Source: an uncultured Clostridia bacterium (GTDB lineage Bacteria; Bacillota; Clostridia; TANB77; CAG-508). From it: DNA of 5,129 nucleotides. The stretch spans positions 1 to 5,129 of the forward strand of contig CANRFE010000089.1 of NCBI GenBank assembly GCA_947629805.1. Direction: 5' to 3'. Position numbers and translations under genes: made by a program. Position 1 is the stretch's first letter, and each line of letters begins with the position of its first letter. The notes beneath the pieces are model-generated. The model did not search any database. It was given only the letters and a program-made list of their open reading frames with translations, and was not told the origin of the DNA. This document shows, in pieces, positions 1-5,129 of this stretch.

Positions 1-60
1 GAAAAATTTGCAAAGAAACAGAAAGAAAAATTAGAAAAAGAACTTGAAAAAGTTTCCTAA
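1..60 (+). CDS. C-terminal end of an unidentified protein (partial)
   Basis: Frame 1 is open from the window edge and ends with TAA at 58-60, giving 19 residues that end in LEKVS. The peptide is almost entirely Lys and Glu, with Phe, Leu and Ala spaced as in a charged amphipathic helix or coiled-coil tail. A perfect 13-bp hairpin starts 4 nt after the stop codon, which supports this as a real gene end. Nothing in so short a tail identifies the family, and the gene start lies outside the window. It is convergent with the glycosyltransferase gene at 244-1473. Confidence 0.6.
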   Translation, partial: EKFAKKQKEKLEKELEKVS

Positions 61-63
61 AAT

Positions 64-96
64 TTAGCCCTAAAAAAACTAAATTTTTAGGGCTAA
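64..96 (+). terminator. Intrinsic terminator of the partial gene at the left edge
   Basis: A perfect 13-bp inverted repeat, TTAGCCCTAAAAA (64-76) and TTTTTAGGGCTAA (84-96), encloses a 7-nt loop. It begins 4 nt after the stop codon at 58-60. The following bases, TGTTT then an A-run and TTTT, form only a weak T-tract, so termination efficiency is uncertain. Read on the minus strand the hairpin is followed by ATTTT, so it might also catch transcripts that pass the 203-239 terminator. Confidence 0.65.
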
Positions 97-202
97 TGTT
101 TAAAAAATTTTGGGACATTTTCAAAAATCATTGACATCCTTTTTCTCGATACTTTTGACAAAATTTTGCTTTCTTCTTCTTTTTTCAGCATTGAAAAGTT
201 GT

Positions 203-239
203 AAAAAAAAAAGACGTGTTATTAAGAAAACACATCTTT
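203..239 (-). terminator. Intrinsic terminator of the glycosyltransferase gene
   Basis: On the minus strand AAAGATGTGTT (239-229) pairs with AACACGTCTTT (220-210) across an 8-nt loop, with one U-G wobble in an 11-bp stem. A run of ten T residues (212-203) follows, the first three of them within the stem. The stem starts 4 nt after the glycosyltransferase stop codon (244-246). The wobble becomes a C-A mismatch on the plus strand, and no T-tract lies on that side, so the signal works for the minus strand only. Confidence 0.85.
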
Positions 240-243
240 ACTT

Positions 244-1473
244 TTAATTTACTTCATTCATTTTGATGTCTCTTACATGGTCTATTTTTTCCCATTTTGT
301 ATTTCTTACAAATAAGCACTTAAAATTGATTAACAACCATGTTCCTAAAAATAATGGATAAAAGAGTAAGCCTTTTATCATTGGTCTAATTGGCTTTTTA
401 TCTAATATCATAATTAGCAATGCAGTTAAAATTGGCAAAACAAAAGTTGGAATTAAATAGCGTAAGGAATTAAGTACTAATTCATCCATTGTCATACCTT
501 TTGCAACATACATAATAATATTAAGGAATAATAAAACCAGAGTAACGATAAACATAGGTATACTACCTAAAATATATAATAAACCATCAAAATTCATTAA
601 GGTTTTTCTTTCCTTAACCGCTAATGCTAAAAGCCCTGTATATTCCTTCATACATTGAATATGTCCTACTGTCCACCTCGTTCTTTGTGACCAAGATTGT
701 TTAAAATCTGTTGGTTGTTCATCATAAACAATGGCATCTGTTGCCCAACCCAATTTTCTTCCTTCTATAATATTTTTTAAGGAAAATTCAATATCTTCTG
801 TTAATGTTTTTGTATTCCATCCGGTTGGTTTTATAATATCAAATCGAACCATAAAACCAGTTCCATTTAATAAAGGGGATAAACCTAAATTATATCTAGC
901 TAAATGATAAAAACGATTCATGGTCCAATAAAAAATTGCATAACCCGCTGTAATCCAATTATCTGTTGGGTTCTTAATATCGCGATACCCTTGCACAACA
1001 TTTTCCCCTTGGCATAGTTTTTTATTCATTGCCTTTAAGAAATTCGTATCTACAATATTATCTGCATCAAAAACACAAAATGCATCATAAGGAGCATCTT
1101 CTTCTATTTTTTTATTAAGAAACCATTGTAATGCATAACCTTTTGTTTTTTTTGCCTCATCAAACCTCTCATATACAAGAGCACCTGCTTCTTTTGCAAT
1201 TTTAGCTGTATTATCTGTACAATTGTCTGCTATTACATAAATATCATATAACTCTCTTGGATAATTCTGTTTTTCCAAACTTTCTATTAAGTTTTTTACA
1301 ACTGTTGCTTCATTATGAGCAGGTATAATTGCCATAAAACGATGTTGCTTTTCTTCTATTATTGGTTTATCTTTTAATTTTACAAGTGAACATATACTAA
1401 CTACTAATTGGTATAGCCAAAATGCTGTTACCAACCATACTAATGCTTGTTGTAATAGATATAAATATTCCAT
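244..1473 (-). CDS. Membrane-bound family 2 glycosyltransferase (BcsA/IcaA/hyaluronan synthase-like)
   Basis: This 409-residue GT2 enzyme is anchored in the cytoplasmic membrane and transfers a sugar from a nucleotide-sugar. One membrane segment lies at about residues 8-30. The GT-A catalytic domain follows, with PAHNE (51-55), the nucleotide-binding region around D83 (ADNCTDNT), the metal-binding DAD (136-138), an acceptor-region LLNGTGF (201-207), the catalytic-base motif TED (225-227) and QRTRW (263-267), the Q-x-x-R-W signature of processive synthases. Hydrophobic segments follow at about 297-325, 338-357 and 366-387, then a WEKIDH motif typical of the subgroup's C-terminus. The ATG start is preceded by AAGGAG (1479-1484) at 5 nt. 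The architecture suggests a polysaccharide synthase or a polyprenyl/lipid glycosyltransferase, but substrate and product cannot be read from sequence. It appears monocistronic, with its own promoter and terminator, and no partner genes such as a deacetylase or export protein lie next to it. Confidence 0.92.
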   Translation of the reverse strand: MEYLYLLQQALVWLVTAFWLYQLVVSICSLVKLKDKPIIEEKQHRFMAIIPAHNEATVVKNLIESLEKQNYPRELYDIYVIADNCTDNTAKIAKEAGALVYERFDEAKKTKGYALQWFLNKKIEEDAPYDAFCVFDADNIVDTNFLKAMNKKLCQGENVVQGYRDIKNPTDNWITAGYAIFYWTMNRFYHLARYNLGLSPLLNGTGFMVRFDIIKPTGWNTKTLTEDIEFSLKNIIEGRKLGWATDAIVYDEQPTDFKQSWSQRTRWTVGHIQCMKEYTGLLALAVKERKTLMNFDGLLYILGSIPMFIVTLVLLFLNIIMYVAKGMTMDELVLNSLRYLIPTFVLPILTALLIMILDKKPIRPMIKGLLFYPLFLGTWLLINFKCLFVRNTKWEKIDHVRDIKMNEVN

Positions 1474-1518
1474 TTCTTCTCCTTGTCTTTCTATTTATTC
1501 TATTTTTATGCCATACCT

Positions 1519-1547
1519 ATTATACTATTTTCCTTTTATTTTTGCAA
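1519..1547 (-). promoter_or_regulatory. Sigma-A-type promoter of the glycosyltransferase gene
   Basis: On the minus strand a -35 box TTGCAA (1547-1542) is separated by exactly 17 nt from a perfect -10 box TATAAT (1524-1519). The expected start near 1512 would give a leader of roughly 38 nt carrying the AAGGAG site before the ATG at 1473. It faces away from the small plus-strand gene at 1646. Confidence 0.75.
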
Positions 1548-1551
1548 CTTT

Positions 1552-1580
1552 TTGTCCAATTTTTCATAGAATCTTAATAT
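1552..1580 (+). promoter_or_regulatory. Possible weak promoter of the small membrane protein gene
   Basis: TTGTCC (1552-1557), a 17-nt spacer and TAATAT (1575-1580) match each consensus box at four of six positions. They would give a leader of about 58 nt before the ATG at 1646. A second candidate, TTGCTT (1596-1601) with TAAAAT (1619-1624), has a better -10 but would start transcription inside the ribosome binding site, so it is less likely. In this AT-rich intergenic stretch either match could be chance. Confidence 0.3.
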
Positions 1581-1645
1581 TTTTTTTAATTTGGATTGCT
1601 TTTTATGTCTTTTTTTTGTAAAATAAAAAAAAGGAGGATAAAGGG

Positions 1646-1882
1646 ATGGAAAAGAAAAGTAATGCTGGTTTTATCTTAGGAATTATTAGTTTATTTGCTT
1701 GGCTTTTACCACTTGCTGGGTACCCTATTTCTATTGTAGGCCTTGTTCTTTCTATAAAAGCTAAGAAAAATCCAGAAAACAAAACTGCTTTAGCAGGAAT
1801 TATTTTAAGCATTATTGGATTAGTCCTAACTGCTATTAACTCTTTTCTTGGAGTTTTAATTGGAATTTCTGGTACTATATAA
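1646..1882 (+). CDS. Small DUF4190-like membrane protein
   Basis: This 78-residue, very hydrophobic protein has an excellent ribosome binding site: AAGGAGG (1631-1637) lies 8 nt before the ATG. After a short charged N-terminus (MEKKSN), residues 7-39 are hydrophobic and broken by a turn at LPLAGYP (21-27). A polar connector KAKKNPENK (38-46) leads to a second hydrophobic stretch from about 47 to the end. The segments GFILGIISLF (8-17) and GIILSIIGLV (51-60) resemble each other, and the pattern of GLVLS before a Lys-rich loop followed by AGIILSIIGLV is that of DUF4190 proteins. Their function is unknown. No signal peptide cleavage site is evident. It is transcribed away from the glycosyltransferase gene and ends at a bidirectional terminator shared with pnp. 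A long antisense reading frame covers the same bases, but the ribosome binding site, the membrane-type composition and the terminator favour this strand. Confidence 0.8.
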   Translation: MEKKSNAGFILGIISLFAWLLPLAGYPISIVGLVLSIKAKKNPENKTALAGIILSIIGLVLTAINSFLGVLIGISGTI

Positions 1883-1883
1883 G

Positions 1884-1930
1884 CCAAAAGAAAAAGCTTA
1901 TGAATTTTTTCATAAGCTTTTTTCTTTTGG
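1884..1930. terminator. Bidirectional terminator between the small membrane protein gene and pnp
   Basis: A perfect 14-bp stem, AAAAAGCTTATGAA (1891-1904) and TTCATAAGCTTTTT (1909-1922), carries a TTTT tetraloop. Outer arms CCAAAAG (1884-1890) and CTTTTGG (1924-1930) extend it after a single bulged T. On the plus strand the 3' side reads T6-C-T4, and on the minus strand it reads T5-C-T4, so either direction gives a hairpin followed by T residues. It starts right after the stop codon at 1880-1882 and lies 7 nt past the pnp stop codon, and so serves two convergent genes. Confidence 0.9.
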
Positions 1931-1937
1931 AATCGAA

Positions 1938-4019
1938 TTATCCTTCTTCTTTATTTGCTTCTAATTCTTTCATACTTAAATTAATTCTGCCTTGATGGTC
2001 AATATCGGTTACTTTTACAGTTATTTCGTCTCCAACAGATAAAACATCTTCTACTTTTTCTACATGTTTACTTGAAATTTTAGAAATATGAAGTAGTCCT
2101 TCTTTTCCTGCTCCTAAATCTACAAAAGCTCCAAAGCTTGCAATTCTTGTAACAATTCCATCATAAATATTCCCTGCTTCAATTTCTCTTGTAATATCTT
2201 CAATCATTTTCTTTGCTTTTTCTGCATCTTGTCCTTCTACCGCATAAATGCATACGCTTCCATCTTCTTCAATGTCAATTTTTACCCCTTTTGCTTCTTC
2301 AATAATTTTGTTAATCATTTTTCCGCCAGGTCCAATGACATCTTTAATTTTATCTACTGGAATATGCATTGTCGTAATTCTTGGTGCATATTTTGAAATA
2401 TCGGCTCTTGGCTCAGATAAAACTGGTAACATGATATTATCTAAAATATAATCCCTTGCTACTTTTGTTCTTTCAAATGCTTCTTTAATAATATCATAGG
2501 TCAAACCATCACATTTAATATCTACTTGAATTGCAGTAATTCCTTCTTTCGTTCCTCCTACCTTAAAGTCCATGTCTCCGAAAAAATCTTCAATTCCTTG
2601 AATATCGGTAAGCATAATATAATCGTTTGGATCCTCTTTACTTGTAATTAATCCAGTAGAAATACCTGCAACTGGTCTTTTAATAGGAACACCTGCATCC
2701 ATTAAAGCAAGAGTACTTCCACAAATACTTGCTTGCGAAGTAGAACCATTTGAAGATAAAATTTCTGATACCACACGACTTGTGTAAGGGAACTCCTCTT
2801 CTGATGGAATAACAGGAACTAAAGCCTTTTCTGCTAGAGCACCATGTCCAATTTCTCTTCTTCCTGGACCTCTAGATGGTCTTGCTTCTCCCACGGAATA
2901 AGATGGGAAATTATATTGATGCATATATCTTTTGCCAGTTTCTTCGTCTACTCCATCTAATAATTGTTCTTCACTCTTCATTCCTAAAGTTACAATACCA
3001 TGTACTCTTGGAAGAACACTTACTTCACAAGAAAGTGGTCTTATTTCGTCAATTTTTCTTCCATCTGGACGTTTATGTTCTTTTAATATCATTTCCCTAA
3101 CACATGCTTTTTCTAAGTCATGAATACTATCTGCAATATGACGTTTGTCTTCTTCGGTCTTCTCTTCTCCATATTTTTCTAGGTAGTAATTTTGAATATC
3201 TTCTGTTAATTTTTCCATATTGGCATCACGAGTTTCTTTGTCTTGTGCCTGCACCTCTTGATACATTCTTTCTTTAAACTCTTTTTCTATTTCTTCATAA
3301 ATTTCTGGATTGACTGCAAAAGATTCGTATGTAAATTTCTCTTTTCCACAATCTTTTTGAATGTCTGAAATAAAATTACAAAGTTTTTTAATTTCTACAT
3401 GAGCTGCTTTAATAGCTTCTAACATGGTATCATTTGGTATTTCATCAGCTCCTGCTTCAATCATTGTAATTTTTTCTTGCGTTGCTGCAACGGTTAAGGT
3501 TAACCTTGATTTTTCCCTTTGTTCTACCGTTGGGTTAATAATAATTTCTCCCTCTACATAACCTACATTGACTGCTGCTGTTGGTCCTCCGAATGGAATA
3601 TCCGATATAGCAAGAGCTGCTGCAGAACCGATCATAGCGCACACTTCTGGGCTATTGTCTTGCTCTACTGATAAAACCGTAGCTACCACACATACATCAT
3701 TTCTAAAATCTTTTGGAAATAATGGACGAAGTGATCTGTCAATTGCTCTAGATGTTAAAATAGCTTTGTCTGCTGGTTTTCCCTCTCTTTTCATAAAACT
3801 TCCTGGTATTTTTCCTACTGCATACAATTTTTCCTCATAATCTACCGATAGTGGGAAAAAATCAATCCCTTCTCTTGGTTCTTTAGAAGCCGTAACATTA
3901 ACCATAACAACTGTATCTCCATAACGAACCATAACACTTCCATTGGCAAGTTCCGCAATTTTTCCTGTTTCAATGGTTAACTTTCTTCCTGCAAGTTCTG
4001 TTGTGTATGTTTTAAACAT
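1938..4019 (-). CDS. pnp: Polynucleotide phosphorylase, with a short internal gap in the second RNase PH domain
   Basis: PNPase degrades RNA 3' to 5' using phosphate, releasing nucleoside diphosphates. It normally acts as a trimer in the cytoplasm. The 693-residue order is canonical: RNase PH core 1 (about 10-140, with FMKREG at 75-80 matching the usual FFRREG loop), a helical linker (about 145-310), core 2 (about 315-540), KH domain (about 551-608, GPGG at 563-566) and S1 domain (about 617-685). Core 2 keeps the phosphate-site GRREIGHG (386-393) and SSNGSTSQAS (422-431), and the catalytic residues D478, D484 and K486 in EDFFGDMDFK. Between G341 and I342, however, about 13 residues of the family's FTRG(E/Q)TQ strand are absent with the frame preserved, so activity is uncertain. 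The ATG has AAGGAG (4028-4033) at 8 nt. It lies downstream of rpsO, as in many bacteria, but with its own promoter. The identification is secure; only the internal gap is in doubt. Confidence 0.97.
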   Translation of the reverse strand: MFKTYTTELAGRKLTIETGKIAELANGSVMVRYGDTVVMVNVTASKEPREGIDFFPLSVDYEEKLYAVGKIPGSFMKREGKPADKAILTSRAIDRSLRPLFPKDFRNDVCVVATVLSVEQDNSPEVCAMIGSAAALAISDIPFGGPTAAVNVGYVEGEIIINPTVEQREKSRLTLTVAATQEKITMIEAGADEIPNDTMLEAIKAAHVEIKKLCNFISDIQKDCGKEKFTYESFAVNPEIYEEIEKEFKERMYQEVQAQDKETRDANMEKLTEDIQNYYLEKYGEEKTEEDKRHIADSIHDLEKACVREMILKEHKRPDGRKIDEIRPLSCEVSVLPRVHGIVTLGMKSEEQLLDGVDEETGKRYMHQYNFPSYSVGEARPSRGPGRREIGHGALAEKALVPVIPSEEEFPYTSRVVSEILSSNGSTSQASICGSTLALMDAGVPIKRPVAGISTGLITSKEDPNDYIMLTDIQGIEDFFGDMDFKVGGTKEGITAIQVDIKCDGLTYDIIKEAFERTKVARDYILDNIMLPVLSEPRADISKYAPRITTMHIPVDKIKDVIGPGGKMINKIIEEAKGVKIDIEEDGSVCIYAVEGQDAEKAKKMIEDITREIEAGNIYDGIVTRIASFGAFVDLGAGKEGLLHISKISSKHVEKVEDVLSVGDEITVKVTDIDHQGRINLSMKELEANKEEG

Positions 4020-4049
4020 AACTATTTCTCCTTTTCTGGCTTTTAGCCT

Positions 4050-4078
4050 ATTATATTTATTTTACGAATACTTGTCCT
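4050..4078 (-). promoter_or_regulatory. Promoter of pnp
   Basis: On the minus strand AGGACA (4078-4073), matching the -35 consensus at four of six positions, lies 17 nt before a perfect TATAAT (4055-4050). Transcription would start near 4043, about 24 nt before the ATG, with AAGGAG inside this short leader. With the rpsO terminator upstream, this suggests that pnp can be transcribed independently of rpsO. Confidence 0.65.
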
Positions 4079-4156
4079 TAGTGTAACCTCTCCAATATAT
4101 TTTTTTCTAAAAATACATTGCACAAGCTACTAGCTAATTTCAAGTATTACGATAAA
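4061..4156. repeat. Imperfect inverted repeat flanking the region upstream of pnp
   Basis: TTTACGAATACTTG (4061-4074) is the reverse complement of CAAGTATTACGATAAA (4141-4156) except for two single-base insertions in the longer arm. The uninterrupted core is AATACTTG / CAAGTATT. About 66 nt lie between the arms. The left arm overlaps the spacer and the end of the -35 box of the pnp promoter. It could be a regulatory structure, the ends of a small degraded element, or chance in AT-rich DNA. Confidence 0.4.
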
Positions 4157-4168
4157 ATAGCAAGTTGT

Positions 4169-4209
4169 AAAAAAAGGACGTTTTACTTAAAACCTTAGCA
4201 AAACGTCCT
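4169..4209 (-). terminator. Intrinsic terminator of rpsO
   Basis: On the minus strand AGGACGTTTT (4209-4200) pairs perfectly with AAAACGTCCT (4184-4175) over 10 bp around a 15-nt loop. Seven T residues (4175-4169) follow, the first of them pairing in the stem. The hairpin starts 9 nt after the rpsO stop codon at 4219-4221. It separates rpsO from pnp transcriptionally, although read-through cannot be excluded. Confidence 0.88.
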
Positions 4210-4218
4210 GCTTCTTTT

Positions 4219-4482
4219 TTATTTTCTTAATCCTAATTTTTCAACGATATCACGATATCTTTGAACATCTTTCTCACTTAAATATTTAAGTAAACTACGT
4301 CTTGCTCCTACCATTTTTAGAAGACCTCTTCTAGAATGGTTATCTTTTTCATGTACTTTTAAGTGTTCTGTTAATTCATTAATTCTTTGTGTTAAAAGAG
4401 CTATTTGTACTTCTGGTGAACCAGTGTCTTTTTCGTCTCTTTTATAAGCATTAATAATTTCTTGTTTCTTTTCCTTTGTCAT
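4219..4482 (-). CDS. rpsO: 30S ribosomal protein S15
   Basis: S15 is a primary 16S rRNA-binding protein that organises the platform of the 30S subunit. The 87-residue product has the family hallmarks: DTGSPEVQIALLT (19-31), the rRNA-contacting region HLKVHEKDNHSRRGL (40-54), and the C-terminal RRSLLKYL (61-68) and RYRDIVEKLGLRK. Length is typical (87-89). I start at the ATG at 4482-4480, because AGGAGG (4496-4491) stands 8 nt upstream. A GTG at 4491, which would add three residues (GTG TTG TAT), overlaps the ribosome binding site itself and is rejected. The gene has its own promoter at 4584-4612, a structured leader and a terminator, and precedes pnp. The leader hairpin suggests feedback control by S15, which is known for rpsO in several bacteria through different RNA structures. 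Confidence 0.97.
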   Translation of the reverse strand: MTKEKKQEIINAYKRDEKDTGSPEVQIALLTQRINELTEHLKVHEKDNHSRRGLLKMVGARRSLLKYLSEKDVQRYRDIVEKLGLRK

Positions 4483-4509
4483 ATACAACACCTCCTATAT
4501 TTTTATTTG

Positions 4510-4559
4510 CCTTAAACTGAGTTTTGGATAGGTGATTTCCTAAAAAACTAAGTATAAGG
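4510..4559 (-). promoter_or_regulatory. Structured rpsO leader, candidate S15 autoregulatory hairpin
   Basis: In the minus-strand transcript CCTTATACTTAGTTTT (4559-4544) pairs with AAAACTCAGTTTAAGG (4525-4510) at 14 of 16 positions, with two single mismatches. It is capped by a short internal loop and a second stem, TAGG / CCTA (4542-4539 and 4532-4529). The apical loop is AAATCA. The stretch CACCT at the loop and upper stem (4534-4530) is complementary to AGGTG in the Shine-Dalgarno region (4493-4489). No T-tract follows, so this is not a terminator. It lies between the promoter and the ribosome binding site, where S15-responsive leaders occur. That S15 binds it is inference. Confidence 0.6.
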
Positions 4560-4583
4560 TAATATGCCTATTTAGCAATACTT

Positions 4584-4612
4584 ATAATACCACATTTGGT
4601 AATAATTTGCAA
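4584..4612 (-). promoter_or_regulatory. Extended -10 promoter of rpsO
   Basis: On the minus strand TTGCAA (4612-4607), a 17-nt spacer and TATTAT (4589-4584) form a good sigma-A-type promoter. TGG immediately before the -10 box fits the extended -10 TGn motif. The expected start near 4577 gives a leader of about 95 nt that contains the complete hairpin at 4510-4559. Confidence 0.75.
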
Positions 4613-4667
4613 GAGTTTTTGTAAAAAATATACAAATCTTGTTAATCTTTCTTTATTTTGTATTTTT

Positions 4668-5129
4668 TTAGAATTCTCCTTCAAAAACAGTAGTTGCAGG
4701 TCCTGTCATAAAAACATGATTATTTTCCTCATTCCATTCAATTTCTAAATTTCCTCCTAATAATTCCACTTCTACTTTTCTTTCTGTTAAATGATTTAAA
4801 ATGCTTGCTACTACAGAAGCACAAGCACCTGTTCCACATGCTAAAGTTTCTTTCGAACCTCTTTCCCATACTCTCATTTTTATATGGTGTTTATTTACTA
4901 TTTCTACAAATTCCACGTTTGTTCTATTGGGAAAGCAAGCATTTTCCTCAATATACGGACCATATTTTTCTATTTCAAAATTTTGCACGTTTTTTAAGTA
5001 GGTTATAGCATGTGGATTTCCCATAGAAACGCAAGTAAATTTGAATGTTTTTTCCAAAACTTTTATTTCTAAGTTTTTTACCAATTTTTCTTCCGAAAGA
5101 ACTGGTATTTTTTTTGGATCGAATATAGG
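4668..5129 (-). CDS. dapF: Diaminopimelate epimerase, C-terminal part (partial)
   Basis: DapF interconverts LL- and meso-diaminopimelate in the cytoplasm, supplying lysine synthesis and, in many bacteria, the peptidoglycan cross-link residue. The frame is open to the right edge, giving 153 residues of a protein usually near 270-280. It begins at PIFDPKKIPV, so a TTG at 5084 that could be read as a start is internal. The C-terminal domain carries the expected active-site residues, numbered within this fragment: N38 in MGNPH, N71 in RTNVEFV, E89-R90 in WERG, and the catalytic cysteine C98 in ACGTGACAS. The first catalytic cysteine and the N-terminal domain lie outside the window. The stop is TAA at 4668-4670. 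A gap of 185 nt with a separate promoter separates it from rpsO, so the two are probably not one tight operon. Confidence 0.95.
   Translation of the reverse strand, partial: PIFDPKKIPVLSEEKLVKNLEIKVLEKTFKFTCVSMGNPHAITYLKNVQNFEIEKYGPYIEENACFPNRTNVEFVEIVNKHHIKMRVWERGSKETLACGTGACASVVASILNHLTERKVEVELLGGNLEIEWNEENNHVFMTGPATTVFEGEF

Noticed and set aside
130..160. TTGACA-like boxes on the plus strand at about 131 and 154
   Set aside because: No -10-like sequence lies 16-18 nt downstream of either, and the region lies between two convergent gene ends with no plus-strand gene to serve.
1603..1887. 94-residue minus-strand reading frame opposite the small membrane protein gene
   Set aside because: It starts in a poly-A/T region without a ribosome binding site, ends in the bidirectional terminator, and has no family character. 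The plus-strand frame has AAGGAGG at ideal spacing and a coherent membrane-protein composition.
4038..4048. Small GGCT-AAA-AGCC hairpin at the 5' end of the pnp transcript
   Set aside because: It is four base pairs with a 3-nt loop and straddles the predicted transcription start, so it is unlikely to be a meaningful control element.
4483..4491. GTG start for rpsO adding three residues
   Set aside because: The GTG overlaps the AGGAGG site. The ATG at 4482 has ideal spacing and gives the usual S15 N-terminus (MTKEKKQEI).
4630..4663. Possible terminator after dapF: ATACAAA / TTTGTAT followed by ATTTTTT on the minus strand
   Set aside because: The stem is only 7 bp with a single G-C pair and a loop of about 20 nt. 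That is too weak to call, so how dapF transcription ends before the rpsO promoter remains open.
4801..5008. Two overlapping plus-strand reading frames opposite dapF
   Set aside because: They lie entirely antisense to well-conserved DapF coding sequence, with no ribosome binding site and no recognisable family.
5082..5084. TTG as the start of a short DapF
   Set aside because: The frame stays open to the window edge and the upstream residues (FDPKKIPVLSEEK) look like ordinary DapF sequence, so the TTG is an internal leucine codon.

Overview
The window is AT-rich (roughly 70% by eye) and uses the standard code. It has strong AGGAGG-type ribosome binding sites, sigma-A-like promoters with 17-nt spacers, and compact hairpin-plus-T-tract terminators. 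The proteins resemble those of low-GC Firmicutes, most likely an anaerobic member of Clostridia. This assignment is inferred from composition, gene order (rpsO then pnp) and protein character, not from a search.

Layout, left to right. Positions 1-60 are the last 19 codons of an unidentified plus-strand gene, closed by a hairpin at 64-96. A convergent minus-strand gene at 244-1473 encodes a membrane-bound family 2 glycosyltransferase with its own promoter (1519-1547) and terminator (203-239). Back to back with it lies a small plus-strand gene (1646-1882) for a 78-residue DUF4190-like membrane protein. A bidirectional hairpin at 1884-1930 separates that gene from pnp (1938-4019, minus), which encodes polynucleotide phosphorylase. 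Upstream of pnp, on the same strand but with separate promoter and terminator signals, is rpsO (4219-4482), encoding ribosomal protein S15. The right edge holds the C-terminal half of dapF (4668-5129, minus), diaminopimelate epimerase. No stretch without a gene exceeds 200 bases.

The right half is core housekeeping: lysine and meso-DAP supply (dapF), translation (rpsO) and RNA turnover (pnp). The left half is less conserved: a polysaccharide-type glycosyltransferase and a small membrane protein. I see no mobile element, CRISPR array, tRNA, rRNA or defence system.

Two things stand out. First, the PNPase reading frame lacks about 13 residues in the second RNase PH core, exactly where the family carries its conserved FTRG(E/Q)TQ strand, while every other landmark is intact. 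Second, the rpsO leader folds into a long hairpin whose apical loop (CACCU) is complementary to the gene's own Shine-Dalgarno region (AGGUG), which looks like an S15 autoregulatory element.
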